Shown in pieces: positions 10,703-20,689 of a stretch of 64,000 nucleotides of DNA. The stretch lies in assembly GCA_032433595.1 (NCBI GenBank), contig JASWJB010000070.1:62001-126000 (forward strand), given 5' to 3'. How positions within the stretch are numbered: position 1 is the first letter of the stretch; every line of letters begins with the position of its first letter. This stretch comes from Conoideocrella luteorostrata (lineage: Eukaryota > Ascomycota > Sordariomycetes > Hypocreales > Clavicipitaceae). The notes under the pieces were generated by a model. That model was given only the letters and a program-made list of their open reading frames with translations. It searched no databases and was not told the DNA's origin. A program made the translations under genes and the position numbers.

Positions 10703-11814
10703 ATTGTATCTGTCTATATTTTCGTCGTTACTATATTTGTTCTTGAACAAGACATTTGGGAGTACATAGTCAATATGCAATAACAGACTGCTATTATTTT
10801 GTAGTTGCTCAACTAATGGGCTACACGATCTCTGATACATTTAAGCCATTTACCTGCGTTGATAACACAAAAAACAATATCTTTGATCTTGCATTATTTA
10901 ACTACACTTTCCAAGCACATAGCCTGGCTTGTTGTTAGCTTCACACCGAATGAAAATCCGGCCCAAAACTAGCCGCGAACACCAAATTATGAACCCGTTG
11001 ACGCCTCACCACCGATTAAAGCGAACAAAGTATTACCCGTAGATAGCGGGCTGAGGAAAACAGCGAAGTACCTGATGCGGCTGAAGTTTTGCAATTTCCG
11101 TCGTTGGAATTGATGTCAGCCAAGTATTTGTGCTTAGCGTTGTTCAATTAGTGAGCAGAACCTCAGCCGGAACTCAAATTATTGTCCCACCACATGTTTA
11201 TTTATTTAGGCTCCAGTTAGGTGGAATCGTAGGTCATGAACCAATTGTTGTCGGTTCTCTACTCAACAGCGTTCCGCTCCAAAGCCTTGTCTCAAGAAGC
11301 ATGCATTAAAGACCTACGTACTTCTGCAGAGCGTAATGGGAGAGAAAATACACAATTCGACTGTTTCTAATTGCGGAAGATCTATTGCCATGTGCTCCCG
11401 CAGAAGTGTGGCATGTGAAGCATAGCGTATTACGACCAGAGCCTACAGTCAATGGCCGCGCAGCGATGTGCTCATCAAAAGAGGATCACAGACAGAAATT
11501 TGGATCAGCTGAATATGTATTCAATTGATAGTTTGTGAGTCAATAGCTATAAAGGCATTTATTCTGAGTGACCCTGTCTCAATAGTATCACTTTTCAACT
11601 TTAGGTTGCCCCCCGCCGCGCTGATGTGGAGCCACAAACATCTACCGACCATCTAAGAGGATATACTTGAAGAAATATGCGATGTATCGTTGACGATGCG
11701 ATTTCCATATATGGATGTAAGGTACTATTCAACCTAAGAAGCAGAGAGCGTAACATCCTCATCGCCACTCAGGCCCAACAGGTGGCTAATTGGCCGCTGG
11801 GAGGAGGCTTTCCA
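10703..11814. other. Convergent intergenic region between LPMO and Zn2Cys6 genes
   Basis: A+T-rich, with no open frame of credible composition. It contains the 3' regions of two convergent genes. I see no further feature. Confidence 0.5.
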
Positions 11815-13497
11815 CTAGTTTTCGTACATAAAATCTAACCCTAAGGGCCAGTTTTCAAATGCAAATCCCTGATTTAACGATGACCAGTCAATCACGCTAC
11901 TGTAATGTGAATCTCCCAAGGCTGCCGTCTTAACCTGTGCCCTATTCTCTGAACCGTCCCTCGATAGCGCGACGAGCTGTTGGGCTGTATTCAAGGCTTC
12001 CTTCGTTAGATGGGTATCTAACATGTTGGAAATGCGCCGGAGAGCATCCATTGCCTTTGGTAACAATGCCAATAGTAAATCATCATCGAAGTGCAATATT
12101 AAGCAGACAGATTGGAAAGGAACACTTAGTAAGTTCCACCAATGTTGTCGTTCACTCAATAACTTATCCACGCTTTCTAGTGCTGTGTCGAGTATGGCAA
12201 CACAGACTGTGATGGTCGCTCTACCTGGGCGACGGGATGCCGATACGTACCGTCTCAAGGTCCCTATACAAACCTCAGCTTTAAATATCGAGAAAGTGAC
12301 AGAGTCGCTCGGTATGTCTCGCAATCGAGCGAAATGATCCGTCATGGCTTGTGACTCTAGCCCTTGTTCTACGTGCGCCTGTACGGAACTTAAAGCTTCC
12401 GACAAAGAAACGAGGTGTTGCATATGCGTCGTCGAGTTCAATTTTGGTCGGGAGCAGGTCGCAAGTGACAATTTGACCGGATCTAGGCCAAACTCTGCGC
12501 TGACCAAGCAGTTCAGGCACCATGCAACCCAATAATGCCGGCGGCGAGTGTCAAGCTCTTCTGGGCTGAACAAAGCTTGGCCTAAATAAGAGCTTGCTGT
12601 ATCTCTCTCAGAGATCTCACGATGCAGGCTCAGTATTTCAGCCACATGTATGGCAGTCTGGCTGGCCAGACATGCGAGGGCTGGTCGGGTAGTCAGTCGT
12701 ATATACAGCGTCCGCAACAGCCAACCCCCGACAGAGTCCAGGTCGATTAGAGATATTGGAGTCGAGAGTGTCAAGTCCAGAATTGAGAACGAGTAATCAA
12801 CGAGCTCGCGTTCCTTGGAATAGCTGGGCTCGGCGAAGAACGATCCAAGTGCAGCCACACCCGCGACGACGGCAGCAAAATTTGGCTGCGACTCCAGTGC
12901 GCTCCAATTCTCCGACAGTCTGTCCAAGAATCTTGTCTGCGGCAGAAAGGGAAACATGGGATGAACAGTAGCGAAATACACAGAAGATAGGCTGCGGCAG
13001 TCTTGAAGTGTTATAAAGCTCGAAAGAGCATCATGAATAGCCCATTTGCGCTCTGGGCGACTTCCAAGATTCCATGCAAACGAGTGTAGACGTGGAGGCA
13101 CACTGGCACCCAAAGCCAATCCCACAAGATGCGGCAAGGCAACGGCACTGTGCGCATTAATATATCGACCCTTTGGTTTGCTTACAAGAACTTCTGTGGG
13201 TGAGTTCTCTTGCGTAGATGCTGATAAGGAGACCGAGCTGTAGCCGGGATGAACGCTACTGTTGGATGCGATCGTTGGGCTTTTGCCTTCGATCGCGTTG
13301 CTGTTGTGGGCGTCGCTCTCGGAATCTGCGCCCGCATGGTAACTACATCGATATCCGTATCCATGACAAGATGAGCAAGGCTCTGTACCATCACATTTAC
13401 GTTTCCGCCGGCGGCATTCCGTGCACGCTGCGTATGCCCGTTGCCTCTTCTGAGTGCTGATTTGCTGTGCAGCACCACCATATCGGCGCTTCGGCAT
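11815..13497 (-). CDS. Zn2Cys6 (Gal4-type) fungal transcription factor
   Basis: Intronless, 560 aa from the ATG at 13497. The frame stays open upstream to 13704, but that segment looks non-coding and contains the dispersed TACTCCGTA motif, so I prefer 13497, which puts the DNA-binding domain near the N-terminus. The binuclear zinc cluster is complete: Cys25, 28, 35, 41, 44, 51 (C-x2-C-x6-C-x5-C-x2-C-x6-C) with the basic RRRKRK between the second and third cysteines. A low-complexity linker follows, then a helical middle region of the fungal_trans type (LIDLDSVGGWLLRTLYIRL and RRRHYWVAWCLNCLVSAEF). It is a nuclear DNA-binding regulator. Divergent orientation with the FMN reductase suggests that gene may be a target; that is inference. 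Confidence 0.9.
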   Translation of the reverse strand: MPKRRYGGAAQQISTQKRQRAYAACTECRRRKRKCDGTEPCSSCHGYGYRCSYHAGADSESDAHNSNAIEGKSPTIASNSSVHPGYSSVSLSASTQENSPTEVLVSKPKGRYINAHSAVALPHLVGLALGASVPPRLHSFAWNLGSRPERKWAIHDALSSFITLQDCRSLSSVYFATVHPMFPFLPQTRFLDRLSENWSALESQPNFAAVVAGVAALGSFFAEPSYSKERELVDYSFSILDLTLSTPISLIDLDSVGGWLLRTLYIRLTTRPALACLASQTAIHVAEILSLHREISERDTASSYLGQALFSPEELDTRRRHYWVAWCLNCLVSAEFGLDPVKLSLATCSRPKLNSTTHMQHLVSLSEALSSVQAHVEQGLESQAMTDHFARLRDIPSDSVTFSIFKAEVCIGTLRRYVSASRRPGRATITVCVAILDTALESVDKLLSERQHWWNLLSVPFQSVCLILHFDDDLLLALLPKAMDALRRISNMLDTHLTKEALNTAQQLVALSRDGSENRAQVKTAALGDSHYSSVIDWSSLNQGFAFENWPLGLDFMYEN

Positions 13498-13935
13498 TAT
13501 GGCGGTGGACGTGTCAATGACAGAAGATGGTGAGCACTGAAACGGGCCTAAGACGAGGGGCTGGCACCTATTGTTCAGCAAGTCACTGGGTTGGTCTGCC
13601 ACGTAGCTGGTGGACAATCTTGGTAGCCTGTCTTCACTGTACAGTCCCTTGTAAAGTCTAGTTACCGAGTACCTACTCCGTACCTGGCACATGGTTTGGT
13701 CCAATCTACGGCGGACGTGTGGGTTTCTAGACTTGTGCTAAAGTACCAAAGCATCCGCAATACCCGCCGCAATATCCGCACCAACATGATCGCAGCTGCT
13801 TGAAAGAGCGACGAATTGCATGGCAGGATGCAATCTGTTTCTATATAAGCTCATTCGCAAGCCCCGAAATTTGTGTGCCTGGCAAGTTTTCGTCTTTGCT
13901 CTCAGCGCTTCCATTATTTTTGGGCCGACAATACG
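13498..13935. promoter_or_regulatory. Bidirectional promoter between Zn2Cys6 regulator and FMN reductase
   Basis: 438 bp separate the two divergent ATGs. A TATATAA at 13843-13849 lies about 90 bp upstream of the reductase start. A TACTCCGTA copy (13674-13682) sits between the genes. Zn2Cys6 sites are typically CGG triplets, but I do not assign one. Confidence 0.5.
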
Positions 13936-14598
13936 ATGGAAAACAAGCCAGCATCTCACGCCGTAGCCGTGGTTACTTGCAGCACAAGGACTCCGCGGCT
14001 CAACCCATACATCACGCAGTTTGTTTGCAAAATCTTGCACACGTTTCAATCAAACACTATTATCAGCACCATTGATCTTCAGGAACAGGCGCTACCATTG
14101 TACGACGAGCCCGCTGTTCCGTCCCACTTACCACCAAACAGCCCGACATCACACTACACCAATGAACATACCCGTCGATGGTCACAAACTGTGCGACTAT
14201 ACGATGCATTTATTTTTGTCACTCCTCAATACAACTGGAGCATTCCCGCAAGCCTTAAGAATGCTCTGGATTACCTATTCCATGAGTGGAATGGGAAACC
14301 AGTAGTCATTGTGACATACGGCGGCAGGGGTGGTGGCAAGGCGGCAGATCATTTGCGTCAAATCTTGACTGGGCTTCGAATGAGGATTATTCCAGCGACT
14401 CTTCAACTCTCTTTAACAAGCCAATCCATGGAAAAATGGCTTAATCCTGCTGACGTAGGGTTGCAAGACCGGAAACGATGGCAGGCAGAGGGGGTAGAGG
14501 AAAAGCTCAAGGAAGCATTTCATGAGCTCGTCGCGGCCCTGGATAGCGAGAATTCTACAGCTTGCCCTGTGCTAATTGAGGAAGTCAAGCTAAGCTAA
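13936..14598 (+). CDS. NADPH-dependent FMN reductase-like flavoprotein
   Basis: Single exon, 220 aa, starting at MENKPASH. An upstream in-frame ATG at 13873 would add 21 residues that look like leader sequence, so I chose 13936. The flavodoxin-like fold shows in AVAVVTCSTRTPRLNP (phosphate-binding loop, with CSTR where most members have GSTR), the middle strand FIFVTPQYNWSIPASLKNALDYLFHEWNGKPVVIVTYGGRGGGKA (FMN isoalloxazine loop with Pro-Gln-Tyr-Asn), and the C-terminal helical tail. Members reduce FMN, azo compounds or quinones with NAD(P)H in the cytosol. Its divergent partner is a Zn2Cys6 regulator, so an inducible detoxification role is plausible. The loss of Gly in the GSTR loop is a mild oddity. 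Confidence 0.8.
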   Translation: MENKPASHAVAVVTCSTRTPRLNPYITQFVCKILHTFQSNTIISTIDLQEQALPLYDEPAVPSHLPPNSPTSHYTNEHTRRWSQTVRLYDAFIFVTPQYNWSIPASLKNALDYLFHEWNGKPVVIVTYGGRGGGKAADHLRQILTGLRMRIIPATLQLSLTSQSMEKWLNPADVGLQDRKRWQAEGVEEKLKEAFHELVAALDSENSTACPVLIEEVKLS

Positions 14599-14970
14599 GC
14601 AGAAGGAGCGGCAAATAAGAAAAAGGAAAAAAAAAAAAGGGAAGAGAGAGAGAGAGAGACCTAAGTAATGTTGCGTTACGTACTACAAAGAACGGAGACA
14701 AAAATACACAAATTTATGAAGATTGAGGCAAGTGGGGATGGGTGAGTGCGTAGGTCAACGTGACTCGAGCGTCGCGTCTGCCTAATACGTGCTGAATTCG
14801 GGTCTGCCTCCCTATTGGGTCCGGTCCTAAGAGTCCAGACAAGCGGCGGGGGAGGCCAATAAGTATCTCGGCGACCCCTCGCTGACCTTTCATTGTGTGC
14901 TTTGGCAAAGGCCATTTGCGCCCAATCGCAAGGCATTTGCAGGCGACGATTGTGCTACGATTGACCTACC
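14599..14970. other. Intergenic region with GA microsatellite
   Basis: 372 bp between tandem genes. It contains an A-rich tract and a (GA)n run; no open frame is credible. Confidence 0.5.
14644..14659. repeat. (GA)n microsatellite
   Basis: Eight GA units directly downstream of an A-rich tract in the 3' region of the FMN reductase gene. Confidence 0.8.
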
Positions 14971-17166
14971 ATGGATTCTGCGGGACAGGAAGCGACCTCG
15001 TCAGCGGTTATGACAGCTGAGCAACGGAACACATTCAAGGATTGGATGACCAGACACCACTGGAGATCCAGGCCGTCGCTGCAGACGGCACGCGATGTCC
15101 TTGAGCTCAATTACAGCAAACATTTTCCCGATGACGAGCTAACCGGCATTATAGATGAAGTTTTTGGAGAAAATTCTGCACCAGAACCGTCCGTTCTAAG
15201 TGAGAGTGCCGAGCAAAACCAAGACGACGACGATGACAACAACAACAACCACAACAATGGCAAGCCACTTCTCCCTGGGTACGGTCGACCCTTAGACTTT
15301 ATTCCACCCAACGGTGAGCATTTTCCGGTTCTAGTAGGCCGCAGAGACGAAGGCTGGGCGGCTGCCACCCTCACCATTCGGGAACTATGCATGCTCAGGG
15401 TTGTTGAGGATCTTACGAACAAACCTGAGTGGTGGGACAAGGTCCGTGATCCAGAAATCAGTCAGAAATGGAAAACGGAAATTCTCGCCGTAGATTGGCC
15501 AGCATACCATAAGTATGCTGATTTTACGCCAAAAATGGCAACAGCTGTGAGTGCTGGCGACTCACAAAGGCCATTGAAGCCATGCTGCTAATATGTTCAG
15601 TGTATAGAAGAATTGGCGCGGAAGGCTGACCTGTACGAAGGAAGTGGACTTATTCCTGTCTTGGACTATTCAGCGTGCGTCATCAAGTCCGACTGTTTAT
15701 TTGACTCTGGCTTACGCCTGGAGCTTATCCAGGCTGTCGGGAAATTGGAGGATGTTCCGGATGCTGAGAAGGATTGGCACCCTGGAAGCGACGGAAAGGT
15801 TCTGGATTTGGTCCATCCATCCCTTTATCCACTAACATATGGACGCTCCCGAATACTAGCTGAGGCGAGGATTGATGTTGAGAATTGTTTAGACCATGTT
15901 GGCGTAGGCGAGATCATTCCAAAACCCAACTCGGATGAGAGTATCTCTTCGGTTGGCTGGGGTAGGGTGCCAGTATCTGCCATTTCTCTCAACTACCAAT
16001 GGCTTCCTTCCGATATCAATATCACCAAAAACGGAGAGGCTAAGATCAGCAGTTACATCAACAACTTGCACCCAGTAAAACACAAAGCGCTATATCCCAT
16101 TATCGAGCAGTTCATTTCCAAGTCGCTGCCGGCCTGGGACCTCATATATCGCTGGCCGAAGCATCTGCGATTCCAGCGGCTCGTGGCCAAAGAAGCAGGA
16201 GTTGAATGCACAACGCCTGCAGTATGTGGCAATTCATACGAATGCCAACCATCAAACAGGCCTCTAAATAACGACGAACCACTACGAGCCGAGGATGAGG
16301 GTTGTCAGGATAATTATGACGACTCTGCACGTGGCCAGTCGGACCTGCGATGGTTCCTGGCCACCCACCATCCCATACTGCCAGACGCAACCACAAACTC
16401 AGACGTCGAAAGAAACGGTGGTAAAAGAGAATCGGTCTTTAGCGTTACTTCTGATACATTTAAAAAAAACACCTTTTTTGAAGCGAGTGACCGGATCCAA
16501 GTCATTGTCAAGCTCGCAAACATCCACCTTACACCAGATAACCCCACATCTGATGGCGGTTCGTGGCATCTTGAAGGGCAGCGCAATGAGCATATCTGCG
16601 CAACTGCACTCTACTACTATGACAATGAGAACATCACCGAGTCGCGACTGGCATTTCGCACCTGTGCCGATGCAGAAGAGCTCAGCGCGAGTCTCAATTA
16701 TGCACAGGATGATATACGCTCTATTGCTAGGACTTTTGCCATCGATTCACGACATGAAGCGACCACCCTCCAGAACGTAGGCTCTGTGCTTACTCAAGAG
16801 GGAAGGGCAATTTTCTTTCCCAACCTCTTTCAGCATCAGATTCAACCTTTCTCGCTTGCAGATCGAACCCAGCCCGGACACCGCAAAATTCTCGCTCTCT
16901 TCCTGGTTGACCCTGCCATTCCCATCATATCCACTGCTAATGTCGCCCCTCAGCAGCGCCACTGGTGGCTTGGCGAGGACTACATGCGCCTCGGCAATCG
17001 ACTTCCACTAGAAATTTCTCAAATGGCGCTCAGAGATATAGATTTTAGTATGAGTGAAGAGGAAGCGCGGGACATCCGAGAAAAACTCATGTCCGAAAGA
17101 ACTGTTCTGCAGGACAATGAGTCTCGCTCGTTACAAAGAATTGATTTCAGTTTTTGCGAGCATTAA
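14971..17166 (+). CDS. DUF4246 family protein with an apparent 2OG-Fe(II) oxygenase triad
   Basis: Two exons, 14971-15546 and 15601-17166, joined by a 54-nt GTGAGT...TTCAG intron give 713 aa. The N-terminus has ELCMLRVVEDLTNKPEWWDKV, and after the junction come GLIPVLDYSACVIKSD and DWHPGSDGKVLDLVHPSLYPLTYGRSR, all typical of DUF4246. The C-terminal half has SWHLEGQRNEH (His515, Glu517), FPNLFQHQIQPFSLAD (His604) and PGHRKILALFLVDP (Arg620). The order HxE...H...R resembles the metal and 2-oxoglutarate ligands of double-stranded beta-helix dioxygenases, so I infer a cytosolic non-haem iron oxygenase of unknown substrate. An acidic low-complexity stretch (DDDDDNNNN region near 85-95) and a variable segment at about 395-480 are insertions. 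The family is clear; activity is inferred. Confidence 0.85.
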
Positions 17167-17380
17167 ACCTATGGTTGATAAGTATTGAGAAATGTTGGGA
17201 TGAGTCACTGCTGACTCGGAGAAATGTGAAGCTTTAGTTTTTGGTTTCTCCATTTGCTTGAATTACACTAGTTTCAGTTCCGGCCATTGCGGGTGAACAT
17301 ACTTCTTGGCATCATATACATAGATATCAGGGTCAAATCCACTGTTGACGAGCAGTGCTCTATGTAAAATGATCAGTCAG
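17167..17380. other. 3' region between DUF4246 and TRI14-like genes
   Basis: Short convergent gap. On the minus strand 17358-17263 is a 31-codon open segment of protein-like composition ending in a stop, which may be an extra terminal exon of the TRI14-like gene. Confidence 0.4.
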
Positions 17381-18516
17381 CTAAGTAACAAGCTTCGTAA
17401 CGAGGTCAGTGATGTCCTGCAGCGGGAATACAGTCCGATTCCCTGCCAGTGTGCCACAAACTGGTTTATTGGGTGGAGCGGCGTCTGCAAAGTACTCGGT
17501 AAGAGCGTAGATACGTTTGCCCATCTGTACAGATGCAGTTGTAAATCCACCGTGCTGAGGTTCGGTCTGCGGGTTATGAATAAGCCCGAGGTTCTCTGCT
17601 GACTTCCAAGTCCCGTCCTTTGAGCGAAGCACAACAGTGCCATTCATGCTATTAGACACGAGCAAGACCTTGCCTTCAAACAGGGGGGGGAAATAGATAC
17701 CATCCAGTCCTTTCCCAATCGAAGTCTTTCCATCCGCTCCATGAATGGGAACTTCAACAGGAACTCCTTTCTCAGCATGCATGTCATCAAAGCGCAGCAG
17801 CTTACCCCCTACCTCATCACTTGCAAACAACATGCCATCCTTTACGGCCAAGCCTGTAAGGCCTTGTGTACTAGACTTTCTTTTCTCGGTGAGGTACCAA
17901 GGTGTAGCTTTTGTGCCGTTGAAGTTGACGCGGATGATGCTTCCTGGGAAAGTGCCAACAACGAAGGAGTTGCCACAGCTGTCATGCTCAATGTCCTGGT
18001 AGCCTGCAAACCCCTCCGCCACCGGCGTCAAATTCATCCTCCATAGCTCTCTCTTCTCTTTCAAGCCGTACTTGACGAGGAAATTATCTCCCGTCGTATT
18101 CGTCCCTTGCGTGTCAAATGCAGCGCCTGCGTTGACAGAGACAGACAGCCGTTGAAGATGGTCGACTTGAACTCCGCTCGCGTGAAGATCTGGTCTGGAC
18201 TTCTTAGGATTTTCAAAACTAAGATTTTCAAACTTAATAGTATCAACCACTTCCCCCTGAGCCGGGTCGTAAACAGCAACTTCAGAGTTGTAAAGAACGC
18301 TGCACCAACAAGAATCATATTAGCGCACGGTCGGCCGGTTAGGAGGATTTATAAGCCAATTCCATACCTAATGTAAGCGAGGCCGCTCTTGGTGTCAACG
18401 TCAATGTTTTCCGGATATAGTTGGAATTTAGTAATATTACGATCTCCTTTTTGTGGTGCGCAAGCAGCGTTGGCGGCTGTGGCGGCCAGCAAAGAAATGA
18501 GGATTGGAGTACGCAT
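17381..18516 (-). CDS. TRI14-like secreted protein (SMP-30/beta-propeller-like)
   Basis: Two exons, 18516-18368 and 18299-17381, are joined through a GTATGG...GTGCAG intron (355 aa). The start at 18516 gives a signal peptide (MRTPILISLLAATAANA). Recognisable blocks are YPENIDVDTKSGLAYIRS, VLYNSEVAVYDP, DLHASGVQVDHLQRLSV, AGAAFDTQG, DNFLVKYGL, GYQDIEHDSCGNSFVVGTFP, IIRVNFNG and TGLAVKDGMLFASDEVGG. These resemble TRI14, a virulence-associated protein encoded beside trichothecene genes in Fusarium and also found alone in other Hypocreales. No trichodiene synthase or other TRI gene is present here, so this is a stand-alone paralogue and does not indicate toxin production. The C-terminus is uncertain because another plausible terminal reading frame lies just downstream (see findings). 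Confidence 0.65.
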
Positions 18517-20689
18517 GTTGACAATGAGTGTGACCGGTGAATCTCGAGGTTTTGAAGTCAAATGATTGTAGGTCTTTCTGGTCGGTGCTGACCCTTCTAA
18601 GATACTTCTTAGGTATACACACACACACATATATATATATATATTTATATTCACGCGTCATGCTTACGCCGCTGCCATTACTGTGAGCAACTTGGCTTAT
18701 ACAACTCCCTTGTGAGACCGAGTGGGAGACCCGGCGCAGTGAAACCTTTTCAGGATTTTGAGTTTTCGAGAACATTGCCTGACTCGGCTCGCGGTACGTA
18801 CAGCACAAGCCAAAGTAAATGCCACTGCTATGTTGCTAATGTATTGCGAAACGCCATGAGCGGGACCCGGCTAGTTACCCCTTAGCCAGCACCTGGCTTT
18901 CCAATACATGAGCCAAGAAATTTGTAAGCCCTCCCGGCATTTCCCTTGCAATTATCCCACGCCGGTGGGTTTGCGACGCCACCACACCATTTCGTCTGTC
19001 CGAGACGCTGACGTGTCTCCTCCTCAGCAAGTGCTTTATCATCAATGGAGATTTCACTTTTAAATGAGCATGCCAAACCATGCGTGATGATGAATGCAAG
19101 TCTAACTGCTTTAGGCTATTCTGGTCTGCAAGTGACGCAGCCGCAGATAACACTGATCTCTTTGGCGTCGTAGCCAATCAGAAGCGGGGTATTGGAAGGT
19201 ACTTATCTTACACTATGATAAAAGTCCCAGTAAATTTTAGAATTATAAAGAGATACATCGCATGTCTCACAGCCCTAGCGGCTCTTACGCACAGAATAGC
19301 GCTAATTATCACAAGAACGAACAGGCCCAAGCCAAATAGCAGCAAGCGAAGTACCGACGTCAAAATTCCAGTCCCTAGCTAACACGTAACTGCTACGAGT
19401 CGGACGTGACCGTACCTACAGCATCTATTACTGCGTGAGTGCCTCCCAGGCGTATTACGAACAGCGTCGGTCAATTTCCATTGTCCCCCCTAAGTACCGG
19501 GTGCTTCTCTAAGTTTTACGTGCACCACCAGCACAACTGCTGTATTGCAGTTATAGCGAATTACGTCGCGAATTGAAACGGGATTAAATTTTCTACCCCG
19601 ATTACCAAGCTTTGCCTTCTTATTTTGTTCTCCAAGCCACGCTGGATCTTTCATCTTCTGAGGGCGCCGGCATCCCAAGCATCACGCGAGGCCCAATGTA
19701 GAAGGCTCCACCACAGGATAATGGCAATTTGAAGCACTTTCCTAAATGGTCGAAGGGTGTGAGAAACAACCTTGGGAGAAAGGTATACAGTAACTCAGCG
19801 CATGTCACATCAATTCGCCTAGTGTAACTCACAAACCTGGGGTTGTGAGTAGTTGTGACAAGGAAGGTAAGTGATAACCAGTGCTCTTTCTTATCGCTTG
19901 GTCGAACCTCAACATGTGGTTGCTCGATCATACCAAGTGATGTGAAATCTACCCCGCAAACATATTAAACAATCAATTTTAGCTATTCGGACTACTAGTA
20001 CAACAATCGCGATGCTACCTGCCAGACTTGTCCTACTTTGCGTCAATGGACCGGCGCCGGAAGTCAAGATAGTCAGGTAAGCTTTGGTCTTTCAGTTCGG
20101 AATGCGGATTGTTTACAACGTAGCCTTTGATGGTTCAGAAAATTTGCCATACACAGAGGAAATACGGACGAATACTTATGAGGCATAAGAGTTGTACTTT
20201 AGAGACAGGAAGAAGATCTGAGGTCGCATTAATAGTGAAGCCTTAACAGCTCATGCCAATGACGCCTCTTTATGCTATATAATATTTCATTTATCACGGG
20301 TGGCCAGCTCCTGCCAATAGCGCCACTTTGACAATATTGCATGTTTCGGTTATATTATGGATGCATGCTTACCATTAAGCTTCTGCACGCAATGTGAGTC
20401 TACTCCTCTCACTTTGCCTTCTTACAGGTCATCAAATAATGTCCCCCAGATTGTCGAGTCTGGGGAAGTGTTCTGAGCTTCCACATTGGGACATGTTATA
20501 CCACCTTCTACGTATATGCTTTGCAATTGTAGATAGCATACCAAAACCGACCCGGGACATAGCAAAGCATTTGGCTTTGGCTAGAAACTATTTAAAGGTC
20601 GTGTCAAGCTTCGTCGAAATGAGAACCTTGATGAATAAAATATAACTTTGCACAAATTTGTCAATATATTCACTTACATTGTTGCCAAA
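18517..20689. other. Intergenic region between divergent TRI14-like and deuterolysin genes
   Basis: About 2.2 kb without a supportable gene. It carries the CA/TA microsatellite at 18616-18644. Short open frames at 19080-19382 and 19620-19931 have no recognisable features. Confidence 0.5.
18616..18644. repeat. Compound (AC)n(AT)n microsatellite
   Basis: An AC dinucleotide run passes directly into an AT run. It lies about 100 bp upstream of the TRI14-like ATG, so copy-number change could affect its promoter. Confidence 0.85.

Noticed and set aside
11815..13704. Longer 629-aa version of the Zn2Cys6 protein
   Set aside because: The extra 69 N-terminal residues look like translated 5' UTR and include the intergenic nonamer; the ATG at 13497 puts the zinc cluster in its usual N-terminal place.
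11815..18516. Secondary-metabolite cluster (regulator, reductase, oxygenase-like, TRI14-like)
   Set aside because: No PKS, NRPS, terpene synthase or P450 is present, so a cluster claim is not supported.
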